DNA of 51,735 nt from a virus, in IMG/VR virus record IMGVR_UViG_3300030329_001756, positions 1 through 51,735 of that record. One strand, 5' to 3'. The notes beneath the pieces were generated by a model. It was given only the letters and a program-made list of their open reading frames with translations. It was not told where the DNA came from and did not search any database. How positions within the stretch are numbered: position 1 is the stretch's first letter; each line of letters begins with the position of its first letter. Positions 40,079-48,095 of this stretch are shown here, piece by piece. Position numbers and translations under genes: made by a program.

Positions 40079-41029
40079 TTAACTGTCTAAGTCCATCAAA
40101 CCCTTGAACGCACCCTTGAAGCCCGTGCCACTGCCCTTGAGAACCTTACGTCCGAAAACGTGAAGACCTCTAACAATGTCAGCAAAGCTGTCAGGGTCAC
40201 GAATCACTTCTGTCTTGGCAATGTGAGAAGCCGTAACAACAGCACTCTTATGCCCGTACAGAATAAGCGTCTGACCGGAAGTTGAAGACGAACCAAACGT
40301 GTGCGTAGCCGCAGAACCCGTAGAACCAACTGCAATAGCGTTGGACTGATACAGGTCGAAACCATGCAACTGTTGGGCAGTTACCTTGCCGTTCAAGAGA
40401 GGCGAGGAACCGCCACCCGTGACCGACATGTCCATAACCTTAGACGAAGCGCCTCTAAGAACTTCGTAGAACTGCGGCGGTGCCACAAGCCAACGATTTT
40501 CTTCAGGAACGTCGTTTTCGTCAAGATTACGAGCAGCCTGTGCAACAAGATTAGCAACTTCATCACCAGTGTTGGCGGAAGTGCCTTGCGTTGCAAGAGT
40601 ACCACTGGAAGCAGCGGCATTGTCGTAAATGTTCTTGAGAACATTATAGTCGAACGCTTTCTTCAGCGAGTAAGCACCCGATGAAGTGGAAAGCGATTCA
40701 AAGTTAAGATGACTGTGACGCTCTTCAATGTCATCGACCTTAAAGGCAAAGTAGTTGCCCTGATCGACAACCAGTTGAATCTGGTCATCAGACAAGTCTT
40801 CCGTATTTACCGTCGAACCTCTAGCATAAGAACGGACCGTGATGGACGGTTCTTTGATGATGTTCACGGTATCGCCAAAATTCTCAATTTCACCAGCATA
40901 GTCGGTATTGGTGATTGCTTCAGCTACCGATGCGCGTCGGAAAAACTTGAGAACTTTTTGGCTGTAAATTGTAGGTACAAAATTACCAGACGGTAAATTC
41001 TGATACCCACCAGCGCGAGTAAAAGCCAT
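40079..41029 (-). CDS. Major capsid protein (316 aa)
   Basis: Forms the head shell. MAFTRAGGYQNLPSGNFVPTI, QKVLKFFRRASVAE, the long-helix region DDIEERHSHLNFES, AARNLDENDVPEENRWLVAPPQFYEVL and C-terminal ADIVRGLHVFGRKVL follow the pattern of HK97-fold capsid proteins in T7-like and marine podoviruses. Length is normal. Preceded by scaffold and followed by decoration. Slightly higher GC and preferred codons suggest high expression. Confidence 0.93.
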   Translation of the reverse strand: MAFTRAGGYQNLPSGNFVPTIYSQKVLKFFRRASVAEAITNTDYAGEIENFGDTVNIIKEPSITVRSYARGSTVNTEDLSDDQIQLVVDQGNYFAFKVDDIEERHSHLNFESLSTSSGAYSLKKAFDYNVLKNIYDNAAASSGTLATQGTSANTGDEVANLVAQAARNLDENDVPEENRWLVAPPQFYEVLRGASSKVMDMSVTGGGSSPLLNGKVTAQQLHGFDLYQSNAIAVGSTGSAATHTFGSSSTSGQTLILYGHKSAVVTASHIAKTEVIRDPDSFADIVRGLHVFGRKVLKGSGTGFKGAFKGLMDLDS

Positions 41030-41059
41030 TTTGCTTCTCCTTTGATTTTTGGTTAAATG

Positions 41060-41905
41060 TTAAATTGAGTCAACGATACGCCCGTCACGGGCAGCAGCGT
41101 CAATCTCTTTCTCTAGTTTTTCATATTCCCACGGTTTGAGGCGGGAGATTTCTTCAATAGTCCAAACTTTCTTATCAGAACCTAAAGGCTCTAAACCTTT
41201 ACTGGTTCTTGTAACAGCTTGTGCAGCTTGTGCATTAGACTGTCTAGAATTAGAACGAGTAGACTTTGATTGACCGATATCAGCTTTATAAAGATCAATT
41301 ACTCTAGCGGCCCATTTTACATCTGAACTGTTGTGGTACACACCATCAGATATACTTTCAGGTTGTTCTTCAAGCCAGTTGATAAAGTTTTCGTCAGTTT
41401 TAAGTTCGTTGAAATCTGGATGAAGTGCAAGAAGTTGTTTTTCTGAAGTAATTCTTTCAGCTTCTACTTCTTTTTCTTTTAGATATTCAAGTTGATCTTC
41501 AACTTCCTTTACTTTATCTTGTGCTTTAAGAGTAGAGATAGTTTCAACTACATCGTAGACATCAGGATATTGATCTCTAAAAGTATCTAATTCTTCCCGT
41601 GTCTTTGGAAGCTCTTGAGCAACATTAACAGGTTGTTCAGCCATTTTAAGCTTTGCTTCCATAATCTCTCGATTTTGACGCCATTCGTTAAGTTTGGAAT
41701 CGTAGTGTTTCTTGAGATCGTCGTAACGCTTTTTGTAGTCGTGTTCCTCTTTTTGAATTACACCATCAGACTTTCTAGGAGTAGCCGCTTGTTCAACAGC
41801 GGGGTCCAGTTCGTCTTCATCTGGTTCGCTCAATGTTCGCCTGTACTCATTTTCATATGGGGTAGGCTCTAGTAATTCTTCTTCTTGTGTAGTATCATCG
41901 GTCAT
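41060..41905 (-). CDS. Scaffolding protein (281 aa)
   Basis: Very charged, acidic N-terminus (MTDDTTQEEELLEPTPYENE), a long coiled coil (YKKRYDDLKKHYDSKLNEWRQ) and a basic/Ala/Gln-rich C-terminus that would touch the capsid. Typical of capsid assembly scaffolds such as T7 gp9. I use ATG 41905 with AGGAG 9 bases upstream, rather than the GTG at 41938, whose codons contain that binding site. It directly precedes the major capsid gene. Confidence 0.88.
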   Translation of the reverse strand: MTDDTTQEEELLEPTPYENEYRRTLSEPDEDELDPAVEQAATPRKSDGVIQKEEHDYKKRYDDLKKHYDSKLNEWRQNREIMEAKLKMAEQPVNVAQELPKTREELDTFRDQYPDVYDVVETISTLKAQDKVKEVEDQLEYLKEKEVEAERITSEKQLLALHPDFNELKTDENFINWLEEQPESISDGVYHNSSDVKWAARVIDLYKADIGQSKSTRSNSRQSNAQAAQAVTRTSKGLEPLGSDKKVWTIEEISRLKPWEYEKLEKEIDAAARDGRIVDSI

Positions 41906-41927
41906 TTTTATTATCTCCTTTTTCTCT

Positions 41928-42003
41928 GGGGCCGACACGTAGCCGGGTAGCCGTTCAGAGGAGTAGTGTTAATTAGCGGGGCCAATATTGTATCGGGTAG
42001 CCG
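41928..42003. repeat. GC-rich direct repeat in the scaffold leader (50-bp period)
   Basis: GGGGCC-N10-CGGGTAGCCG occurs at 41928-41953 and again at 41978-42003 exactly 50 bases apart, in an otherwise AT-rich region between the peptidase-like gene and the scaffold. On the minus strand it lies 20-100 bases upstream of the scaffold ribosome binding site. AAGACT-GAAGAA-AGTCTT upstream could be a weak hairpin. Possible RNA processing or regulatory role. Confidence 0.7.
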
Positions 42004-42055
42004 CTCCGTTTAAAGACTTTCTTCAGTCTTATCTATGTTATGTGTCGGTTGTGCG

Positions 42056-43429
42056 CTATTTATTTTTTCTTGCAGCAGCCCAACGCATAGTGTTTATCTT
42101 TTTTAGTCCGTTATCAGTAAATCCTATATCAACATGTATTCCAGTACCATGTTCAAAGTCTTTAGTGATTAAGTAATCTTTGTTTTCTTCAAGACCGTAA
42201 TTATTTTTAAGTTTTTTTATTAGGTCTTTCGTATATTTTTTATAATCTTTTACTTTGTTTGTTTTATATGTAAAATCAAGTTTAGTTCCTCTTAGATGTC
42301 TACTGGGTGGTTTCCCTGCTTTTTTTCGATCATCATAATAAGAACCATGATGAAATTTATCATTTTGTGCAGTAACTCTACCAAATTTATTAGGTAAACT
42401 TTTTTGAATTTCACCAGCCATCCAAGTAACATCAGGATCGTTATATCTTCCCAGATCAATAGAATCTGTACCTAAATAATCTTTATCCCACTTTTTTTGT
42501 CCACCTTTAAATGCTTGACCACCTAACCGAGATAATTCAGAATAGTATTTTACGCCTAAATCTCTTAGAGTTTTATCTCCAAATTTTTCTGTTTTAACTC
42601 TTAAATCTAAAACTGATTCTGGAAGTATGTCCATAATATCAACATTAAGTTCTTTCTCTTCAAATTCACCTGTTTTCCAAGAACCCGGATTGTGTTCAAC
42701 AGAGACTAACTGTTTTTCTATGTCAGTAGGTAGTTCCACAAATCCTCCTTCATCAAATTTTAACTTCAACCTTGCATAACCTTCTTTATTTCCTCCAGAA
42801 GTAGAAGCTCCTATAGATGCTTCTCCGCGATTATTAAGAAATTTACGTTTTAATTCAGCACGATACGTATTTTTAGGTTTTCCGTGTGGTGGCATTACTT
42901 TTTCAGCACCTACGCTACCAAAATAATCTCCAAAATTTTTACCAACATTAAAATCATACTTTTTTTGACCTGATGGATTTTCTTTTTCAAAACCTAAATC
43001 TAAAGTACCGTCTTCTAAAAATTTTAAACCTAATCTGCCTTTTAAAGAACTTCCCTCTCTTTTAGATTTAAACCAAGCATTAGTAAAATTTTCATTTCCT
43101 TTAACATATTCTATTAACAATTTTTCAACATCATTTTCACGATCAGAAGGTACATTATATTCTGCCATTAAACTATTTACAGCACGTTTTACAGTTTCTT
43201 CATAATCATTAACTTTAAATGTTTCTTTTCCAGACGATCTTCCTGCTTGTCCTTGAATACTTCCTTTTCCTACAGGAATTTTAATTCCTACACTAACATC
43301 ATATTTATTTTTCTTTGTACTAAAAGGTCTAGATTCAGATGGTGCTTTATGTTTTGATCCGTATCTATAATTAAATCTTGGAATAAAAAGAGGTTTATCT
43401 TGAGCTACTAAATCACCATCTTTATAGGC
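42056..43429 (-). CDS. M15-like zinc peptidase domain, probably reached by -1 frameshift (457 codons)
   Basis: Open from the A9 slip site to 42056, without ATG or ribosome binding site until ATG 43168, which has none. The first 200 codons are repeated beta-like segments (KGRLGLKFLEDGTLDLGF; RAELKRKFLNNRGEASIGAS). The C-terminal 110 residues read PSRHLRGTKLDFTYK and later EHGTGIHVDIGF, matching the SxHxxGxxxD ... H zinc motif of M15 peptidases that cut peptidoglycan cross-links; zinc ligands would be the two His and the Asp, with Glu or Asp near the last His as base. As a fusion the product would be about 688 aa. Virion lysin is a good guess. Confidence 0.65.
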   Translation of the reverse strand, partial: AYKDGDLVAQDKPLFIPRFNYRYGSKHKAPSESRPFSTKKNKYDVSVGIKIPVGKGSIQGQAGRSSGKETFKVNDYEETVKRAVNSLMAEYNVPSDRENDVEKLLIEYVKGNENFTNAWFKSKREGSSLKGRLGLKFLEDGTLDLGFEKENPSGQKKYDFNVGKNFGDYFGSVGAEKVMPPHGKPKNTYRAELKRKFLNNRGEASIGASTSGGNKEGYARLKLKFDEGGFVELPTDIEKQLVSVEHNPGSWKTGEFEEKELNVDIMDILPESVLDLRVKTEKFGDKTLRDLGVKYYSELSRLGGQAFKGGQKKWDKDYLGTDSIDLGRYNDPDVTWMAGEIQKSLPNKFGRVTAQNDKFHHGSYYDDRKKAGKPPSRHLRGTKLDFTYKTNKVKDYKKYTKDLIKKLKNNYGLEENKDYLITKDFEHGTGIHVDIGFTDNGLKKINTMRWAAARKNK

Positions 43430-44121
43430 TTTTTTTTTACAAGACCTCCACCTCTCATATCCAAAGTCTGTTTTTCCATAGTCTTTGTAGGAGGTTGTAA
43501 AGGATTGTTAAAACCGGGATTGTCCACATTACCAACACCTTGCATTGGAACGTATCCACCGCCTTTCATCATAGGCATAGCTGGTGCTTGTTGAGGCATA
43601 GCTAGTGCTTCTTCAGGCAATTCTTCTTGCGGAGGAATTTCAGGCATTGCAGCACCTAAACCTTCAACATCCTCGCTTGGTCTTTCCATGAACCCGTCAT
43701 TTCTTCCTGCTTCAAGTTGCGCTCTAAATTCTAATCCTTTTTCACGTAAAGCATTCAAAACGTCCATTCCTATGTACGGAATCAGTTCTTGAGGAACACG
43801 ATATTCATAATTAGAGATTTGAATAGGAACTTCATCTTGTGGATCAATTTCTTCTACTTGTATATCATCCTGTTCAGCAGCAGAAGCAGCTTCAAGAATC
43901 ATATTGTTTATTTCTTCAAATCCTACAAACAGAATAGTCTCGTAAGGAAGGATAAAATCACCTTCTTTAGCAGTAGCAGAAACATCGTCTTCCATAGATG
44001 CTACACCCTCATCAGGTAAAGCACCTTCAGCTTCATTCACCATTCCCGGTTCTAAAGCATCCCCTTCTAATAAGGGCGCTGGCGGTGCATTCATCATTTC
44101 TGGTCTGTCCATTAGTGCCAT
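43408..44121 (-). CDS. Virion-type protein carrying the -1 slip site (237 aa)
   Basis: Acidic Pro/Glu/Met-rich N-terminus (MMNAPPAPLLEGDALEPG, PPQEELPEEALAMPQQ), a globular piece with VPIQISNYEYRVPQELIPYIG, and a tail with MKGGGYVPMQG and MRGGGLVKKK. Such Gly-Gly-Gly-aromatic motifs occur in small virion-module proteins of marine podoviruses. It ends PIKMVI in frame 0. Ribosomes slipping at codon 231 would instead enter the peptidase frame. Lies between the 493-aa gene and the scaffold. Confidence 0.75.
   Translation of the reverse strand: MALMDRPEMMNAPPAPLLEGDALEPGMVNEAEGALPDEGVASMEDDVSATAKEGDFILPYETILFVGFEEINNMILEAASAAEQDDIQVEEIDPQDEVPIQISNYEYRVPQELIPYIGMDVLNALREKGLEFRAQLEAGRNDGFMERPSEDVEGLGAAMPEIPPQEELPEEALAMPQQAPAMPMMKGGGYVPMQGVGNVDNPGFNNPLQPPTKTMEKQTLDMRGGGLVKKKPIKMVI
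43429..43449 (-). promoter_or_regulatory. Programmed -1 frameshift signal (candidate)
   Basis: Minus strand GGAGGT (43449-43444), 8 bases, then A9-G (43438-43429). In frame 0 the codons are GTA AAA AAA AAG, so the heptamer A-AAA-AAG, the strong slip site of E. coli dnaX, is in phase, with a Shine-Dalgarno-like stimulator at the dnaX-like distance. The -1 frame stays open for 457 codons; frame 0 stops after six more codons. Confidence 0.7.
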
Positions 44122-44169
44122 TTTATTTCTTCCTTTTTGGTTAGTATAAATTTTATATGTATATAGATA

Positions 44170-45651
44170 TTATGCTCCAACATCTTCACCCGCTGGATCA
44201 TCCGCTTCGTCCCCGCCGCCGCCGCCGCCGGGGCCTCCGCTGTCTTCGTCGTCTGCTCCTACGTCTTCTGCTGTTCCAGCCGAGCCAACATCAGGACCAG
44301 TGTCTTCTTCGCTTGGTTCATCTTGATCAGGATCACCATCGTCGGTTGTAGAGGTATCTTCTTCCTGTTGTTGTACAACTTGTACTATTTGAGGAAGAAC
44401 AGGTTCTTCAGGATCAATAGTGCCAGCCCAAACATCTCCATACGGATTAGCTAAAGTTTTTAAATCATAATAATAACTTGCGCCACCAGTAAACAAATTC
44501 ATTCTATAAAATGATGCTGGGTCCATTCCTACTGGTACATCAAAAGTTCCTGATCCTGTCTGACCTACAAGCTTTCTATGTTCGTTTCTTAAATCTTGAA
44601 TACTGTTAATCATTCTGTTATTGATAACAAGCTTACCACTAATAGGATCAATTCTCATAGGAACATCGAAATGTTGAAAAAGACGTACAGCTTGATCCAT
44701 CAAATTACCGGGATCAATAGCTGAACTAGGGTCGTATTGTAAGCCAAACTCAGGTGTAAAATCTTCAAATTCGTCAATTTGAGCTTGTCTTTCTTCGTAT
44801 ATTCTCATAGCTTCTTCAAATTCAGCTAACTCTTGTTCATATCCCTCTCTAATTGAATCAGGCGTTTGTGACCACGTTGTCCACGCTGGATTATCATAAT
44901 TTATGTCTTGATATCCAATCTTCTCGACCATTCCCCAATCGCCCTCACCATATTCTTCATAGTCTTCATAGGTATAAGGTTCTCTTTTTGTAATGTATCT
45001 AGCAGGCTCTGGACCTCTAGCAAAATCTTCAGGAACATCAGGAGCAATTGGTTTAATATTCTTTAAAGAAACCCAACCTTCAGGAGCAATGAATCCTTCG
45101 TGAGGCGCTCTTACTACTTGCCTAGTAGTAGGATTAAAATAAATTTCTTCTTGTTCTCCTACCGTAACGCCTTGATCAGGAGCAGTAAACCCAGCGTCAT
45201 CCCACGTAACAGTTCTATAGTTAGCTCCTTGTTCTGGAGTTTTTAATGAAAATCCTGTTCCTCCTTTTTCAGTTCCAAGAAACTCTTGACCAAGCAAATC
45301 AAGAGATTTTTGCCAATCTAGTTTTTCATAGTCAAAATAAGGGTTAATACCGGAAACAGACGGTAAAGTTGGAAAAAGTGAATCAGTATACTTTTCCTTT
45401 CGTGGTTCTGAATAAGGTTTGTACATTGCATCTTTTTGTTCTTGAGTAGGTGCAGTAACAAACGATTTTTGTTTTAACGGTCCAGTAACATATTTTTTAG
45501 TAAGAGGAAGACTAGGATCAACGTAGCCGGGTGTAGCAGACATATCAGGAGCGACGTTCATAACATCACCCTTTTTCCTTTTCATAAAAGGTCTATTTTT
45601 TACTTTACTGTATGTATCAAAATACGAAGGATATATGTTAGGGTCTGCCAT
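44170..45651 (-). CDS. Unknown virion-module protein with acidic Gly-rich tail (493 aa)
   Basis: Soluble, Tyr/Pro/Asp-rich, few helices. The last 70 residues are low complexity: Asp/Glu/Gly/Ser with a run of seven Gly-rich residues (GPGGGGGGDEADDPAGED), encoded by GCC repeats. No family recognised. Position between portal and capsid genes, and a 2-base gap to the 76-aa overlapping gene, suggest a head or head-tail accessory protein. Confidence 0.6.
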   Translation of the reverse strand: MADPNIYPSYFDTYSKVKNRPFMKRKKGDVMNVAPDMSATPGYVDPSLPLTKKYVTGPLKQKSFVTAPTQEQKDAMYKPYSEPRKEKYTDSLFPTLPSVSGINPYFDYEKLDWQKSLDLLGQEFLGTEKGGTGFSLKTPEQGANYRTVTWDDAGFTAPDQGVTVGEQEEIYFNPTTRQVVRAPHEGFIAPEGWVSLKNIKPIAPDVPEDFARGPEPARYITKREPYTYEDYEEYGEGDWGMVEKIGYQDINYDNPAWTTWSQTPDSIREGYEQELAEFEEAMRIYEERQAQIDEFEDFTPEFGLQYDPSSAIDPGNLMDQAVRLFQHFDVPMRIDPISGKLVINNRMINSIQDLRNEHRKLVGQTGSGTFDVPVGMDPASFYRMNLFTGGASYYYDLKTLANPYGDVWAGTIDPEEPVLPQIVQVVQQQEEDTSTTDDGDPDQDEPSEEDTGPDVGSAGTAEDVGADDEDSGGPGGGGGGDEADDPAGEDVGA

Positions 45652-45653
45652 AG

Positions 45654-45884
45654 TTACTTATCACCTTTCCATTTAGAATCTGCTTCAACCGACACCTTGA
45701 GGCTGATCAGTGTTTCCAGCAAAGCCAGCTTCCCCTGCAATCGGCGCATCTCCAATTCCGATTCCGCCACCACCAGTTGCCGCTGCATCATTTGGGCCAA
45801 CTGTTTGAGGTACTCCTCCAGCGGCTCCCATAGCTGGGGGTTGCTGACCAGCGGGAGAAGGTTCTTGGCCTGTTGGTTGTGCAT
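45654..45884 (-). CDS. Overprinted small helical gene on the portal 3' end (76 aa)
   Basis: ATG 45884 has GAGAGG five bases upstream; the first 200 bases overlap the portal gene in another frame. Sequence WEPLEEYLKQLAQMMQRQL and ELEMRRLQGKLALLETLISLK is a tidy helical protein and matches the short gene that usually follows the portal in phages (pattern: WxxFxxYL ... E-x-x-RLQG-x-x-xLxxL). The portal frame over the same bases is Gly/Ala/Pro-rich low complexity. Confidence 0.75.
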   Translation of the reverse strand: MHNQQAKNLLPLVSNPQLWEPLEEYLKQLAQMMQRQLVVAESELEMRRLQGKLALLETLISLKVSVEADSKWKGDK

Positions 45885-47751
45885 TTATACCTCTCAAAAT
45901 ATCTGCGAAAATAGCTGCGTCATTTACGTCGTTAACAAGCAAATCAGGATCAATATCTTGACTGATAGCAAGTTCTTTTATAAGGTTTGGAATCTTGATG
46001 AACGGAGCAAGCATTGGGTTTGAAATAGTCTGAAGAAGCGTAGTAAGACGCTGACTACGTACTTCCTTTTGAACTACTGCGCTTGTTCCTCTTGGTTTAA
46101 TTTCAAGGTCACCGTGTATTTCAGGCATGTAAGTATTGAACTGCATGTTCCATTGAAAGTACGATTCTCCAAGAGGCTTGAGAAGAAAATCATCAATGTT
46201 CTTGATAACAGTCTTGATGCTTAATCCTGCGCTGGACATAAGCATACTTAAACCAGCAGCAGTTCTTCCTGTTCCTGTAACACCTGTCTGCCCGTGCATG
46301 ATACTTGGAATACCAGTTTGTTCGTCAGCAAGTTGCCTTGCCTTGTCGTACATCTGAATATTTTCTCCAGCAGTATTAGGAAACTTGATGCCGTTAATAG
46401 CTGTTCCTGTTACACCAGATTGCCTTCTAAAAACTTTACCGGGAAACACATCATAAGATTGTCCCGGTACAAGTTGAGCTTCGTCAATGTCAAAAACAAG
46501 ATTACCAGCTAAAGCAAGATTGTCAATAGCCATTCTTACGTGACCGTTCATCAACAGTTGACTATCTTCCATGTTTTCCGCAACACCTACACCAAAAATT
46601 TGATAAGGATTAAGTTCAAACGGAAACGAGTAGTACGGAAGCCTAGTAGGAAGAAATGGATTAGAAACTATTCTAAGAATTTCTTCACCACAAACCCAAA
46701 CATTTACCTGAACAGATCGTCCCGAATCCTCCGATACTTCGAGGCCAGCTTCTCGTGCAAGTGCCGTATCCATAATACCCCAGTATTCCAATACCTCATA
46801 ACGGTTTTTCTCATTAGTAGTATCCTTTTCATTATTGTACAAAGTACTTTCAAAATAGCGTTCTTGATAGTTTGGACCTTCCTCAAGAACTCGCTTAATA
46901 GCATCTTCATCGAATAAAGGACGGTTAAGAAGATCACGTAATTGCTCCCTGTTAAATCTGTGTCTTTCGATAACATATTCACAATCATTGATAGAGGTAG
47001 CAGAAGGATCAGGATAAAAATCCCAACAGCTAACGGAGCTTAAACGAGGAACAGTCTTTTCGTAAGGCTGGTATTGTTTCTCGTCTTCAGGACTACCTTC
47101 TTCTGGAATTGCCCAGTTGTGTACTGTCTTGCTATAGTTAAACGGTCCTTTTACAACACCAGTACCTAATAAGGAACACTCAAACAACGAGTGCCTCATA
47201 ATAGTTACTGCGTTAGTGTCTAAAAGTTGATCTTGAATGCACTTCTCCATATAACGTGCGGATTCTCTTGATGGAGATATTTGAGGTTGATTAGGAACTT
47301 TAGCTACACCCTCTTCTAAATTAGCTCCTTCGTACTTTTCACTTAAACCACCAAGCGGAGTAGCTTGTGTAGCACCCGGCAAAAGCTCTCTGCCGTCACC
47401 GGGAAAACCGTAAGGGTCTTCAGTTTCAGGTTGTTGAGGTTGTTGTGAAAGATGAGCAAACTCAGCAATACCTTCAGGAACAGGTGTAGATTCCACAGAG
47501 ATAGGAAATTTGTTCTGTGAAAATAAAATATCTACAATCTGTCCGTAAGCAGCAAGTACTTTTGTCTTTGTAATCTTGATAAAGACTTTACTACGCTCGT
47601 TATCACGGTATTGTGTTGTAGAGTCGTAGATACCACGATAGTTTTTATAGGCTTTAAGCCAGCGTTCTTCATCAGGTCTACGCCCTGTCTCAGCGTCCAT
47701 AAACCTTGATTTTACTAAGCCTACCAGCCTATATTCTTCGTATTCATCCAT
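45685..47751 (-). CDS. Portal (head-tail connector) protein (688 aa)
   Basis: Dodecameric ring at the capsid vertex through which DNA passes. Early residues (RRPDEERWLKAYKNYRGIYD; KVFIKITKTKVLAAYGQIVD) and later LPYYSFPFELNPYQIFGVGVAENM and PSIMHGQTGVTGTGRTAAGLSMLMSSAGL follow podoviral portals. The last 60 residues are Gly/Ala/Pro-rich and shared, in another frame, with the overprinted gene. Just downstream of the 76-aa gene at 47832 and the recombinase-like gene. Confidence 0.9.
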   Translation of the reverse strand: MDEYEEYRLVGLVKSRFMDAETGRRPDEERWLKAYKNYRGIYDSTTQYRDNERSKVFIKITKTKVLAAYGQIVDILFSQNKFPISVESTPVPEGIAEFAHLSQQPQQPETEDPYGFPGDGRELLPGATQATPLGGLSEKYEGANLEEGVAKVPNQPQISPSRESARYMEKCIQDQLLDTNAVTIMRHSLFECSLLGTGVVKGPFNYSKTVHNWAIPEEGSPEDEKQYQPYEKTVPRLSSVSCWDFYPDPSATSINDCEYVIERHRFNREQLRDLLNRPLFDEDAIKRVLEEGPNYQERYFESTLYNNEKDTTNEKNRYEVLEYWGIMDTALAREAGLEVSEDSGRSVQVNVWVCGEEILRIVSNPFLPTRLPYYSFPFELNPYQIFGVGVAENMEDSQLLMNGHVRMAIDNLALAGNLVFDIDEAQLVPGQSYDVFPGKVFRRQSGVTGTAINGIKFPNTAGENIQMYDKARQLADEQTGIPSIMHGQTGVTGTGRTAAGLSMLMSSAGLSIKTVIKNIDDFLLKPLGESYFQWNMQFNTYMPEIHGDLEIKPRGTSAVVQKEVRSQRLTTLLQTISNPMLAPFIKIPNLIKELAISQDIDPDLLVNDVNDAAIFADILRGINAQPTGQEPSPAGQQPPAMGAAGGVPQTVGPNDAAATGGGGIGIGDAPIAGEAGFAGNTDQPQGVG

Positions 47752-47831
47752 ATTAAGATTACTTTCGTACTATTTTTCTATACATATGTTGTTGAACGGC
47801 GACAAGTACAAAATGTCACCAAGCGACGACA

Positions 47832-48062
47832 TTAGCTATGAGGAGATTTGTCGGCAAGACTGCCAAGAACTTTGGAGTCTACGTGCTTTCCACCGTTCTT
47901 TTTACCAAAATCCTCAATAAGAACACCGTGCTTGATCTTCATATCAAACTCAGCCTTTTCACGGTAAAGCGCACTTTCATTTGCATCACTAACTTCGCCC
48001 TGTTTGGACATCTGCTTCATGATGTAGTCCTTACCGTACATCTGTTTGTTTCCGTATGGCAT
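47832..48062 (-). CDS. Small basic hypothetical protein (76 aa)
   Basis: Starts MPYGNKQMYGKDYIMKQ, Lys/Gly-rich and hydrophilic throughout. No family recognised. It lies between the large recombinase-like gene and the portal; small basic genes here are often assembly factors, but this is inference. Confidence 0.6.
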   Translation of the reverse strand: MPYGNKQMYGKDYIMKQMSKQGEVSDANESALYREKAEFDMKIKHGVLIEDFGKKNGGKHVDSKVLGSLADKSPHS

Positions 48063-48095
48063 AATGTTATTCCTTTTTTCTGTGTAAAGTTAAAT

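Noticed and set aside
43168-43170. Independent start of the peptidase-like gene at ATG 43168
   Set aside because: No ribosome binding site upstream and the frame continues without stop for 87 further codons to the slip site; a frameshift explains it better, though an indel in the sequence cannot be excluded.
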